This document shows, piece by piece, positions 23,817-33,826 of a stretch of DNA of 42,526 nt (the first letter of the stretch is position 1; every line of letters begins with the position of its first letter). Origin of the DNA: Carex sylvatica (taxonomy: Eukaryota; Streptophyta; Magnoliopsida; Poales; Cyperaceae); contig CAXKVR010000850.1 in the NCBI GenBank assembly GCA_964058845.1, positions 1 through 42,526 of the forward strand, read 5' to 3'. The position numbers and the translations under genes are program-made. The notes below the pieces were generated by a model that saw only the letters and a program-made list of their open reading frames with translations, was not told the origin of the DNA and did not search any database.

Positions 23817-24564
23817 GGGAGAATTTCATATATACCACTCAAAAATTATGAAATTACGTATTTACCATTTAAATTTCTATAATTATATTTTTACTATCAA
23901 AAAAATCTAATAACTCACATATTTACTCAATTAATAAAAAAATAATATTAATTAAGTTTAAAATTAAATAAAATAAAATTAATAAGTTATCTAATATCTT
24001 CTCCTTTTCTGCTTCTTCCTCTCTTGCGCACATACTTTCCTCTCGTCTTTTTAGACGTAATTTTCTATTTTCACTTAAATTCTTTCCTCATCTTCTTTCC
24101 TGCTTAAACTCGGAGAGAAGAGGCAACATACTTAGATATAGGAATCCAACTCCAGTTTGATCGTTTAAAAATAAGGGAACTACTCTAACTTTTCAACAGA
24201 ATAACTCATACTGAATCCAACGCTGATATCGCAACCCATTAACAAAGTAATAACTGAATTTGAGAATTTGTGTTTTAGTACTGGCTCAGTTTGGAATATA
24301 TATTTTAATTTTTTATATTAGATATAGATTAGAATGGTTCTAAGGAAAAAAAATAGGGGGGGTGCTAAGTTAATCATTGATTCATTATAGTTTTAAAAAA
24401 GTAAACATAATTAATCTGAATTTAGGGTATATTTGATATATACTAAAGTTATATTGGATAAATATATGAGTTATTAGATTTTTAGATGGTAAATATGTAA
24501 TTATAAAAATTTGAATGATAAATACGTAATTTTACAGTTTTTAAGTGGTATATATAAAATTTCC
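23817..24564. mobile_element. 748-bp MULE-type TIR element
   Basis: The left end GGGAGAATTTCATATATACC pairs with the complement of the right end near 24545-24564 (GGTATATATAAAATTTCC). The arms extend about 180 bp through AATTACGTATTTACCATTT, TCTAATAACTCA and matching complements. Flanks TTTTTTTAA (23808-23816) and TTTTTCTAA (24565-24573) agree at eight of nine bases. The centre (about 24000-24340) is less AT-rich, with a CT-rich stretch, and may be captured DNA that I cannot identify. Confidence 0.6.
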
Positions 24565-24573
24565 TTTTTCTAA

Positions 24574-25160
24574 AGTTTTTTTAAAACATGGCAGAGGTTG
24601 ACCAGAACCCTTTTTCTAAAGTTATTCGCGAGAATCTCTAATCAGACATCGGAACCGAATTTCGTTAAAATAACAAAGCGAAACCCACGACAAATTTTGC
24701 TTACGCCACCATATTATGAATTTATCAGAAACCACCAAATTTGCACATAGAATAAATACGCGTAATTTTGTTTTCTTCATCGGTAAGCATAAAACCTTTT
24801 TACACCATTCCTTCTATAGAAATTTCATATTTGAATGGGCCATTCAACGCGGCGCACCATGTCAGCCGCCACATGTTCATCTCTCTTGCCTGTTCCATTC
24901 CTGCAGCGTTACCGGAAGATTCATTTGCTGTCCCACTTTTACACTATATTGCCGTCACTCGGTGCACCATGTCAACCGAAACGCGGTGCTTCGTCAGCAA
25001 ACTTTTACATTAGATTGACGACACAGGGTGCACCACGTCATCCAACACGTGCTCATTTCTCTGGCATCCACGCTCTAACCAGGTCGATTCCTGCAGCTTT
25101 TTACGAAGATTTATTCATTCCTTATTGGTCCCACTTTTCAGGGACTACGTACAGAAATTC
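24574..25160. other. Upstream region of the CML48-like gene with diverged short repeats
   Basis: GG(C/T)GCACCA(T/C)GTCA occurs three times (about 24852, 24960 and 25028) and GGTCCCACTTT(T/A)-AGGGACTA twice (about 25126 and 25316). Short frames here lack codon-like constraint and look like spacer. Probably promoter-proximal DNA. Confidence 0.45.
25046..25051 (+). promoter_or_regulatory. G-box CACGTG
   Basis: CACGTG within AACACGTGCTC, about 440 bp upstream of the CML48-like ATG. G-boxes bind bZIP and bHLH factors in plants; function here is inferred only from the motif. Confidence 0.35.
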
Positions 25161-25169
25161 ATAGACTCT

Positions 25170-25289
25170 ATGGTAACATAAAATATCTGTTTAGATCTAG
25201 AGCGTTCGATCAGAATCGGCACGAATATTAAAGGAACTCCGTGCTTTCTGATCGAACAGTGGATCAAAACAGAAATATTCTGTTACCTC
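25170..25289. mobile_element. Short inverted-repeat MITE in the CML48-like promoter (copy 1)
   Basis: GGTAACATAAAATATCTGTTT on the left pairs with AAACAGAAATATTCTGTTACC on the right; a second inverted block is GTTCGATCAGAATC / TTTCTGATCGAAC. A second copy with the same order (including CAGAATC-GCACGAATATTAAAG) lies at 31017-31153. Confidence 0.6.
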
Positions 25290-25334
25290 AGAGGTATGGA
25301 CTCTAATATACAGTTGGTCCCACTTTATAGGGAC

Positions 25335-25340
25335 TATATA
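25335..25340 (+). promoter_or_regulatory. Candidate TATA box of the CML48-like gene
   Basis: TATATA in GGGACTATATACAG, about 155 bp upstream of the start codon, followed by a CT-rich leader (about 25396-25480). Placement of the transcription start is inferred. Confidence 0.4.
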
Positions 25341-25492
25341 CAGTAAAATAGTAGTAGTAGTGTACATGTTCTCTCCAATCTCCATAGTCTATATCATCTC
25401 TTCTTCTTCCTCTTCCCTCTTTTGTTTCTCATAAGCAAGCGTCGCTATCTTAGACCTCCCCTCTTCTCTCTCTCTTTCTCTGATCAAAATCC

Positions 25493-27837
25493 ATGGCGTC
25501 ATATAACGCCTACTCATCACCTAACCAGAGTTACAACCCATCCACATCGTCTAATCAGAACTACACCCCCTCGGCGCCACCTATGCAGTACTCCTCTTGT
25601 TCCACCCCCAATTCCGATTCCTATCCCAGTTCTTATTCCGGTTCCTATTCCAGTTCCTATTCCAGTTACCCCCCTGCTTACCCGCAGCAATTTGGGTACA
25701 ATTCCGGGTTCCAAGACAACTACAACGCCTTTTTCCCTCCTGGCATGAATCCAGAGGTGATAAGGAGCTTTCAGGCCGTCGATCGAGACAGGAGTGGATC
25801 CATCGGCGAGAGAGAGTTGCAATCGGCGCTGTCGTCTGTGTACCGGGGTTTCGGTATCCGTACTGTTCGGTTGCTCCTCTTCCTGTTCAAGAATCCTAGT
25901 GGACCTTCAGATAGGATCGGTAATGAAAGCATGAACTCTTTTCAGTTAGTTTTGGCAAATTTCTTTTTGATCCCTGAAAATTGTCTAATTATGTACATAT
26001 CTTATGGTGATGTTCCTTGTATTGATTCCAATACTGTGTCCTTTAGGAAATTATGTACATATCTTATGGTGATTTTCCTTGTAATCGGAAAGAAATATGT
26101 GCTAATTAACCTAATAAACTTTGTTTTTAGAGCATGTCCATACTTCAATTAAGTAGAAATTTATTACAGCTGTCAAATTAGAAGTAACAATTAAGTTTGA
26201 ATTAATTGCAAAATCCCTGAAATTAATTAGCAATTAATTAGAGCTGTTATTAATTGCTAATTAATTACAACTAAAGAGTCAACGAATAAAAACCTTTTAT
26301 TTTGCCAAAGTCTACCTTCTGAAATTGATATCTTTAGGAGAAGTTTGCTTTAAATTGAAACAAATTGCCAGGTCAGATTTGAAACTGAAAAAGCATCATG
26401 GATGTATATGGTCTCAATAAACTAAAATTTTGCATTATCAGGCTTTTCTTCTTTTGTAACAAATTTTGATTTTGATTAAAATAAGTTATACAATACCCCA
26501 TTGTATAACATCAAATAAACAGTTATTCATTGATTTCATCTTTGGGATTGTTTGAAATGTCTCCAACAGGACCTGCTGAATTTGCGGTTTTATGGGACTG
26601 CCTCGGCCAATGGCGTGTAAGTTGAACATATTTCAAAACTATGATTTTATTTTTATTTTTTAATCAGTGTTTATTTATTTTTTCTCTAATATGTTTTCTG
26701 TTTTCAGATTGTATTTGGTAGGTTTGATAGAGACAGAAGTGGGAAAATCGACTCGGAAGAATTGAAAGAATCACTAAGAAGCCTTGGATATGCAGTCCCA
26801 CCATCAGTGATGCAGATTATAATGTCAAACTACATTGATAGCGCCTCAGGGAGAGGCGGCTTAAATTTTGATAATTTTGTCGAGTACGTATTCATACTTC
26901 CTTCCTATACTCTTATGAAATTTATAGTTGGGGCATTTAATCATGAGCCCTTCACCTTATCACTTTCGCACTTATGATGACCCAATGATTAATTTTGCAA
27001 TTAAATTGCCATTAAATTAGAAGAATGTCATGATATTCATGTATTGCAAACTTAGAAGTTTTATTGGGGCATTTTCAGAGATGTGCTCTAGGCAAAATAT
27101 CGTACATACTGTTGCAAAGCAAGAAATATTTTATTCCCCTTGAAAAATGCATGTTTCGTACCCTTTCTCTAACAAATTCTGAAAAGCCGGCATTGCCCTT
27201 CTTTTCTTGCTTATCTTTTGAGAAAAACAGTAAAAAAAAAAAGGAGGGGTGGTTGGTAATTAATGGGGACAACAGGGGCGAAGAAGCTATTTTCATGTTC
27301 TATAGGATATATGTGATATTCTAACATTTCATAGGGGTGGGACGTGCTTGATATTTCTTTCATTTTAAATAAATTTGATATTTTAACATTTATAGGGGCA
27401 TATATGAAATTGCCTCTTTTTATTTTGCATTTAGGAAGTGGATCCTAATGGCTACTTTTATTTTGAATATTTTCAGGTGTGGAATGATTGTCAAGGTAAT
27501 GAACTATTATGCACTCTTTTCTTATTGTTACAAATTATGTACCTGTCAGGTACACAGGTTTTCGTACCATACCTGGTATACATTTAGAGTTATATTATTT
27601 TCGTTTGCCTTTGTAGCTTTTATGATTTACTTAGAAATTTGAAATGCAAATCCTCAGAGCTTATAAAAAACTATGTTTGTAATTTATGTTTAATGTAACT
27701 TTGTTTTTACTTTTATCTTTTCTTTTGTGCAGGGAATAACAGACAAGTTCAAGGAGAAGGATACTCGTTATTCAGGATCTGCAACATTTACATATGAGTC
27801 CTTCATGACAACAGTTATTCCATTTATTGTCCCGTGA
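25493..27837 (+). CDS. CML48: CML48-like calcium-binding EF-hand protein (PDCD6/penta-EF-hand type), five exons
   Basis: Five exons with GT-AG borders join into a 257-aa protein: 25493-25919, 26570-26616, 26708-26883, 27477-27495 and 27733-27837. Residues 1-83 are a low-complexity Ser/Tyr/Pro/Gln-rich N-terminal tail. EF-hand loop 1 is DRDRSGSIGERE (97-108) and the next canonical loop is DRDRSGKIDSEE (165-176); both have Asp at positions 1 and 3 and Glu at 12. The third site, around DSASGRGGLNFDNF, is degenerate. The C-terminal stretch ECGMIVKGITDKFKEKD and the VIPFIVP end match the Arabidopsis CML48 type, related to animal ALG-2/PDCD6. Expected role: soluble Ca2+ sensor that docks on partner proteins through its exposed surface. 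Chosen start: the first in-frame ATG (CCATGGCG), after a CT-rich leader. The gene is convergent with the plastid-protein gene that follows. Intron 1 contains a short duplicated tract (ATTATGTACATATCTTATGG, twice). Confidence 0.92.
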
Positions 27838-28656
27838 AATTTTTATCGTCTCTGTTGGTGTTTTCGGTTCTGTTTTGTTAATGATGTAATTAGTGTCATA
27901 CTGCTTAGTTCCTTTTGGAGAGAGTTTCTGGCTTGCGCATATCTTTTTTTATATTTTCAGGATTCTTTACCAGTTGAGATCTGTGTATTTGACTGTAGGA
28001 AAGGTTGATTTTCAGGCTTGTCCATATGTAATTACTTTTTTTATTATTATGATATATATATCCTGTGATGCTTAATACTGATTGATTAGATGTCTTTTTG
28101 AGTTTAGTTGGAAATTAATTTTTGTGGAGGCGTTTATAATCTGTACATTTTTTTTGTTCTACTATATTTGGCTCGTTCACTTGATTGATTTTTGTGTTAT
28201 ATACAAAGCGCAAGGCCTTGAAATATGAATAAATTTATAAAGCGAGAGTTGATTTACATCTTCTCTAATATAATTTTAAAGGAAAATTATACAAACATGA
28301 GGTGTTAAAATACAATTATTCAGTCTTAAGCTTGCGGAATTTTAACTTTCAGTATATTTTCTAAGAATTTCTGATTTTAAAAGATAATAGCTGGATCCAA
28401 ATTCTCAAAATAATTTAAAATTGGATGAGCTGGGAAATGATCTTGCCTAAGTAGAGACAACTTGCATTTAAAATGAACACAAACAAACCGATAAGCAAAT
28501 CAGAGAGACCACGTATCTACGAGAAAATTCAAAATAGCCCCCAACAAAACCTTATTTACAAATTCAAATTGTTTCAATATGTCCTCCATATAACAAAAAC
28601 ATGTTACTTTAAACCAAAATAAAATAATTTTCAACGGTACTCTTTATATCTTTTGC
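27838..28656. other. Convergent intergenic region (3' ends of CML48-like and plastid-protein genes)
   Basis: Contains the presumed 3' UTR of the CML48-like gene (about 27838-28100, T-rich with ATGATGTAATTAG) and, on the other strand, that of the following gene. No additional gene seen. Confidence 0.5.
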
Positions 28657-30938
28657 TTAATCCATGCCCCACTTTTTAATTACACGTTCTTTGGCCGAAG
28701 TCGTAGTCTGGTATGAACTATTCACTCTTTCAGAAACCGGTATGCGCACTGGTACTTGTCCAGAGAATATGGAATGAAGACTCTTCCTGATCTTTTGAAG
28801 AACTACAAGCGATGAATTGAATATTACCTCGCCCTTGGCTAATAGTAGATACTATCAGATATGTCAAAAAAAATATTTAGTCAGAACTTATTTTGTAAAA
28901 AGAAAAAAAATTGGATCTTTAGATGTATACATATGTAAAAACAACATCCTTTAAATAGTGTCTTTGTATTTTTGTTGATATTGTATAAAATGATGACACT
29001 TGAATAAATGAAAGAGGAATGAAACTGAGAACTTCAAGTGAAATAAAAAAAATTATGAAATTAACAAAGCAAAAAATAATCTAAAGCAATTTGGGACCAA
29101 AGTTGCAAGTTTTGCTAATTTGCACAAATTAATGACCAGACTTGTATCAGTACCTATTTATAAGCGGTGTAACCGAGTTCACTTGCAAACAATAAATAAC
29201 CAATTCAATGAAGTAGATGCCAATGTAACAGTACCTATTTATTCAACCGTAACCATAAATAACCAATTCAATGATGTAGATGTCAATGCAAGGTGCCATA
29301 ACAAAAAAATTTCATCCTTTTCAATTCATTAACTTTTGTACCTTGTTTGTGACAGAGTGAACCTATCAGCCTTTTTAGACATCTGCTTTGATGGTATCTC
29401 TTTTTTTCCTTTCTCCTCTGTATTTTTATACAATACCAGTGCCTTCATTGTATTAACTGGTTCCATGGTTATAATACCAAGAAATTGTTGCAGCTCGACC
29501 TCGACATATTATGAAAAGGTACCAATGAAACTATTAAATTACCACTAAACCGATGCCAAATATGACGATCATGACTTGCATAGCCTCCTCCCAAAATTTA
29601 TCCCCACCAAACCAACCGTACCATCCACCTCCTCCAAACCAGCCGCCTTGACCAGTACCACCTCCCCCTTCTCTCTCTTGCCCCCTCTTCACTATTTCAT
29701 TATTCCAGTTTTCAAATACATCCTTCTTTTGAGAAAGTGCATTTTCCAGGGCCTTCCTTGCTTCCTCCTAATAATAAAAAAAATAAAAACATATCAAAAG
29801 ACTTAATATTTTTAATTTGATATCAACACTAAATGGTACAGGCTGGCAGTGGCTGAAGTAAATAGAGGAAAAGCCGTGCTAAAAACCCCCTATAAATTGA
29901 AAACTTTCAGTTTCTCCTTCAAATTTTTTAATTTTTACAAAAAATTATATATTTACTCCCTCCAGTAAAATGAAATTACAGGACACTTTCTCATCCAGCC
30001 ACCCTATCTCAATTTTCTGGTTCTGCCTCTGCAAGGCGGTACCGTAAATTAATGATGCATACAAGAAAACAACAAATCCAAACTGAAAAAAACAACCAGT
30101 TTTTAGTTTAATCTGACTTCCTGTTTTGGCCCCTAAAATTATATTGTCCCCAATTTTGTCCCTGGAGATTCTAATCCGTACCACATTTGAGTTATTTTAT
30201 TATTGAGTGAGGCTACAATACTATGCATAGCGCATATTGGTCCAACTATGGATTAATATTTTCATTTTCAAAGTTGAAACAATAGATCTGAACCATTCAA
30301 CATGATCTCCATATGAAATGTACTTGGAGATCAAATTTTACATTTTTTAGAATTTTTTTTACTATTTTTCTGGTTAGGTAGAAAACCACTTAATCTAAAG
30401 TTTCTAAACCATTCAAAACTAGTAATTTTCCAAGTAAAAAAACCCAAAAAACATGTAAAATTTAATATGCAAGTACATTTTTATATGAAAATGAAAATAT
30501 TGATCCTAGAACGGACCAATCTGCGCTATGCATAGTACCATAGCCTTAGAGGCCATTTCTGTAATTTATTCATGAATTGTGCAACACACCCCCATTTTTT
30601 TGTAGATTTCTTCTATCATTTGGGAAACAAGTACAAGCAAACAAATGCTACTTGCAAAAGATTGAAGAGAACATGGAGCAAAATTTCTTCACCTTCACAA
30701 TTCCTCTCCATCTAATAACTTCTGGAAAGAATACTACATGCACGAAAATCGAAAATCGAGGAAGATATACCTTCTTGCGCCTATCGGAGAAGAAACAAGA
30801 GACGCGACCAGCTTGAAGGCTACATTTCTCCTGGAAGAACAAACATCTAGGGTTACGGTTTCGAAGTAGGGGCTCAGACAAGAATCTTGTCGTACGGGTT
30901 GTACACGTGGCTGAGCTCAGTAGATGCGCCATGGCCAT
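28657..30938 (-). CDS. Gly/Trp-rich plastid-targeted membrane protein, three exons, function unknown
   Basis: Three reverse-strand exons join in frame to 195 aa: 30938-30771 (56 codons), 29767-29543 (75 codons) and 28851-28657 (64 codons plus TAA). All borders are GT-AG. Residues 1-50 are Ser/Thr/Arg-rich and free of acidic residues until Glu22, as in a chloroplast transit peptide. Residues 57-90 are charged and helical (EEARKALENALSQKKDVFEN). Residues 97-111 are the striking GGWFGGGGWYGWFGG. A hydrophobic span at 121-136 (VMIVIFGIGLV-YLLLA) is interrupted exactly by intron 2. The tail ends AKERVIKKWGMD. I recall similar uncharacterised plastid proteins in plants but cannot name the family. 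Two decayed copies at 39.2-41.1 kb keep the same exon borders, which supports the model. Intron 1 carries foldback F5. An alternative end, reading through donor 2, would stop two codons later (GLVVI then TAA). Confidence 0.75.
30209..30548. mobile_element. Foldback MITE F5 in intron 1 of the plastid-protein gene
   Basis: The left end TGAGGCTACAATACTATGCA and its extension ATAGCGCATATTGGTCC pair with GGACCAATCTGCGCTATGCA and TAGTACCATAGCCTTA on the right. The inner arms carry the shared foldback core (GATCTGAACCATTCAA, TACTTGGAGATCAAATTTTA). The related copy at 39.6 kb lacks the element, so it arrived after the duplication. Confidence 0.75.
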
Positions 30939-31016
30939 TTTTTGGAGCTTATTAATTAGAGCTTAGAATGAGCTCTGACTCTTTAAGCCTAGATTTCCTA
31001 TCACCTAAGGTAACAA
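30939..31016 (-). promoter_or_regulatory. Upstream flank of the plastid-protein gene
   Basis: Only about 80 bp separate the ATG from the next MITE. No clear TATA box; many plant plastid-protein genes are TATA-less. Inferred promoter only. Confidence 0.25.
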
Positions 31017-31153
31017 AATATTTCTGTTTAGATCTGAATAGTCCGATCAGAATCCGCACGAATATTAAAGATCATCGTCCATTCTATCTTGGATCAGATT
31101 GGCCCGATTCTAATCGAACGTTCCATATAGAAACAGAAATATTCTCTTACCTC
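31017..31153. mobile_element. Short inverted-repeat MITE (copy 2) next to the plastid-protein promoter
   Basis: AAGGTAACAAAATATTTCTG on the left pairs with CAGAAATATTCTCTTACC on the right; the interior has GATCAGAATCCGCACGAATA and ATTAAAG, as in copy 1 at 25170-25289. In both cases the element lies within a few hundred bases of a gene's 5' end. Confidence 0.6.
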
Positions 31154-31291
31154 AATGATATAGACTCGAACTATGGGCCTATGGGCTTAATACAGCCCAA
31201 TGTTTATTCCTATTGAATTATGGGCTGAATACATATACTCTTTTCTTGAGATCCTCTGATGTAAATACAATATAAATTAGAATATAAATTA

Positions 31292-31597
31292 GAGTATCTA
31301 CATCTCTGAAATTTTTGAAGTTTCTAATCTAACGTGGCAGTTTCTAACTCAGTTTTAGAGATGTAGAAGAGTTTTTTATTTAGAAAATATGCAGGAAAGT
31401 TTTTTATTAATAAATTGTCTATAAACTCTATGATAGTCAAATAATTGGCTCAAATTATTTCTCCTTTTTAATTTATTGATGACGTCTTTATAGAAACTCT
31501 AAACTTAATTTTAGAAATATGAGAATTAGAAACTTTAGAGAAAAAGTGATTAACAGTTATTTCAAAACTCATTTGAATTGCTGAGATGTAGATGCTC
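31292..31597. mobile_element. MITE with GAGTATCTACATCTC ends (copy 2)
   Basis: GAGTATCTACATCTC and GAGATGTAGATGCTC are inverted. The internal order (TTTTTTATTTAGAAA, ATAAACTCTATGATAGTCAA, TTTTAGAAATATGAGAAT) matches copy 1 at 12485-12798. TTA precedes the left end; the right flank is TAG, so the target duplication is imperfect. Confidence 0.65.
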
Positions 31598-31887
31598 TAG
31601 AATTAACTATATATAACTGCAACTTAGCTTTTAAGTTTTGATAGGAGATAACACTCGTGGGACCCAGAGAACATTTACTCGCAACACTCTTTGATCGTAC
31701 ATTTTTCATATGGAGATTATGTTGATTCAAATTTACTGTTTAAATTTTGAAATAGTGAAATAGGATATTAATCATGTTTTCAAGCAAATGCAGTCTATCC
31801 AGAAAAGTTGTCCGACCTCATAGTTGTCAAAATATTTTGGTGAGGATGGAGAGAGACACAATTAGATTTCATTGCTCCAGATTTTGA
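31598..31887. other. Spacer, nothing recognised
   Basis: No open frame or repeat that I can name. Confidence 0.4.
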
Positions 31888-32326
31888 TGCAACTATAATA
31901 TTGAATACGGATACGGATACAAATATGTTATAATATTGAATACTGCATTCATATCTGTTATAATTTTTTGAATACGGATACGAATCGGATATCGGACTGA
32001 TATATACGGATATTTTTTGTAATTAGCTTGTTGGTTATAAAATATCTATTATATTATTAAAATATTAGTCACTAATTATGTCATAGTATTATAATGTTCA
32101 TCAAAATATATATATCTATATGCAATTTAATAAATTAATTTGAGAACATATAGCACATTTGTTGTGGCTTAAAAATGTAAACGGTCAGATACGGATAGTT
32201 AAAAATATTACCGTATTCTTATCTGTTATAATTTTTCGAATAGGGATACAGATAGGATAATTTAGATAATTTTCTGGATTCGAATCCGGATAAAATTGGA
32301 TAATATCAGATCCATTTACACCCCAA
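31888..32326. mobile_element. Degenerate hAT-like element rich in GAATACGGATAC
   Basis: The right end reads CCATTTACACCCCAA, the complement of a typical hAT TIR GGGGTGTAAATGG. The left end (TGCAACTATAA) is diverged. The interior repeats ATACGGATACG / ATCCGGATA in both orientations. Flanks GATTTTGA and GATTAGAA agree at six of eight bases. It sits exactly at the edge of the duplicated F-box 3' flank. Confidence 0.45.
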
Positions 32327-32520
32327 GATTAGAATATAAAGATGGATTAGTTTGTGACTGTGTTGTAATTTGGTTGAGAAGTTGGGATTATTTCTGTCAT
32401 CTTTTTATTTATCTGTTTTTTTTTTGTGTTAGATTGCAATAACAGTCAGTAAAATTGGTGTGATTGCGTAATAATGATCAAATTTTACCTCTGAAAATGG
32501 ATTAGTTTGATTTATTCTAA
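32327..32520 (+). repeat. Duplicate of the F-box gene 3' flank
   Basis: AGAATATAAAGATGG-TTAGTTTG, GACTGTGTTGTAATTTGGTTG, TGTGTTAGATTGCAA and AATTGGTGTGATTGCG occur here and at 38640-38830 in the same order and orientation. No F-box coding sequence remains on its left side; the hAT-like element and unrelated DNA replace it. Confidence 0.7.
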
Positions 32521-33194
32521 ATCAATTTTCACCTCTAAATAATTACAATTCACCAGGTTGTGAACTGAAAAAAAAAATCAGAATTGTTAATTTTTTTAGT
32601 GAAGATCAACTACTAAAGTTAATTACTAGATTCAAACCATTATTTTGGTTCCTGAATTCAACCTTGTTGGTACCGATTGTAATCACCTGATCAATTTGAA
32701 ATCGTCGTTTAAAACAGAGCTCAAAATTTAAATATGAGGTGTCATCTAGAGTTTCCAAATACTTCTCAAATACACCTTGTACGATAATTTATGGATCCGT
32801 TTTAATTTATGACTTCACAATTTTGCCATTAAGAAAAATGACCTCATCATTTATAACTTTCATTTCAATACTAATCAATAGTTTAAATAGTAATTATAGC
32901 GGTATAGCGGGACGGTTAAAAAAAATAAGCGATTGTACTTAGTAGCTAGCTATAGTGCCGATAGCTAGCTATATATCGCCCATAGCACTATAGCTCTTAA
33001 GGTCTGAAAAAATTATAGCGCAGCTATAGCTAGCTATTTAGAACACTGATACTAATATATATATATATATAAATAAACCGGTTTCTCTCTCTAGGACACA
33101 CTCTCTCCCTTTCTCCGTAATTTTCTGAAATTTTGCTAAAATTAAGAAGTCCCAACGTCCCAAAAAAATAAAAAATTTGTGAAGGATTTAAAAT
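32521..33194. other. Spacer with a decayed MITE-like TATAGC region
   Basis: At about 32885-33050, AGCTAGCTATAG and GCGCTATAG-like motifs recur in both orientations and end with TATTTAGAACACTGAT; a similar end occurs at 8566. A TA microsatellite is at 33055-33071. No gene recognised. Confidence 0.4.
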
Positions 33195-33681
33195 TAGGGC
33201 TGCAAACGAATCGAACCGAATCGAACTTACCTCAATTTGAATTTGGTTTGAATTAATTTCGAACTAAGTTTGGTTTGAATTAATTTCGAATCGAACTTTT
33301 TACAAACTCAATTTCGAGTCTTTTACGAACTTTTTTACGATAAGGAAGAGTGATCGTAGTCGCCGAAAGTGAGAGGTGAAAATCATCTAGGATTTAGAAC
33401 TAAGAGCGAGGGTTACAACTTACGAGTTGTGACTTATGACTGGGCGGCCTTATGTTTTAACTTTTAAATCATCAGCAAACATAAGTCATCAGCGGAAATC
33501 AATTGTTCACGTTATTTTGAATTTCGAACTAAAATAGTCCGCGAACCTATTTCGAACGAACTAGGTTTAGTTTGAATTTGGTTTGAATTAATTTCCAACT
33601 ATTTCGAATCGAATTTTTTACGAACTTTTTCGAAACAAACTCGAATCGAATCACGAACTACGAATTTTTTGTGCAGCCCTA
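33195..33681. mobile_element. 487-bp hAT-type element (TAGGGCTGCA ends)
   Basis: Left end TAGGGCTGCAAACGAATCG and right end TTTGTGCAGCCCTA are inverted. Exact 8-bp duplication TTTAAAAT on both sides (33187-33194 and 33682-33689). The interior is filled with TTCGAA / GAATCGAAC and GGTTTGAATTAATTTCGAA motifs. Non-autonomous. Confidence 0.85.
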
Positions 33682-33826
33682 TTTAAAATAGACATTTAAT
33701 CCATACCATTTGATAATTATTTATTTTCACACTTTTTGATGATTTTTTAAAATAAAGTTCGAACTTAAAATCCAACATTATGACCATGATTTATATAATT
33801 TACAAATCAATATGATGAGATTTGAT

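Noticed and set aside
25422..25899. Long Pro/Ser- and Arg-rich frames overlapping CML48 exon 1
   Set aside because: Alternative frames of the Ser/Tyr/Pro-rich N-terminal repeat of the real gene; only the frame from 25493 leads into the EF-hands with consistent splice sites.
25493..26152. Unspliced 219-codon reading of CML48 exon 1
   Set aside because: After residue 142 it loses EF-hand homology; a GTAATG donor and the downstream exons restore the family sequence.
29336..29548. Frames in intron 2 of the plastid gene, and the related Lys-rich QQFLGKTKPWNQL frame at 39008-39199
   Set aside because: Similar between copies because the whole intron is duplicated. No consistent frame among the three copies, and the exon 2-exon 3 junction skips it.
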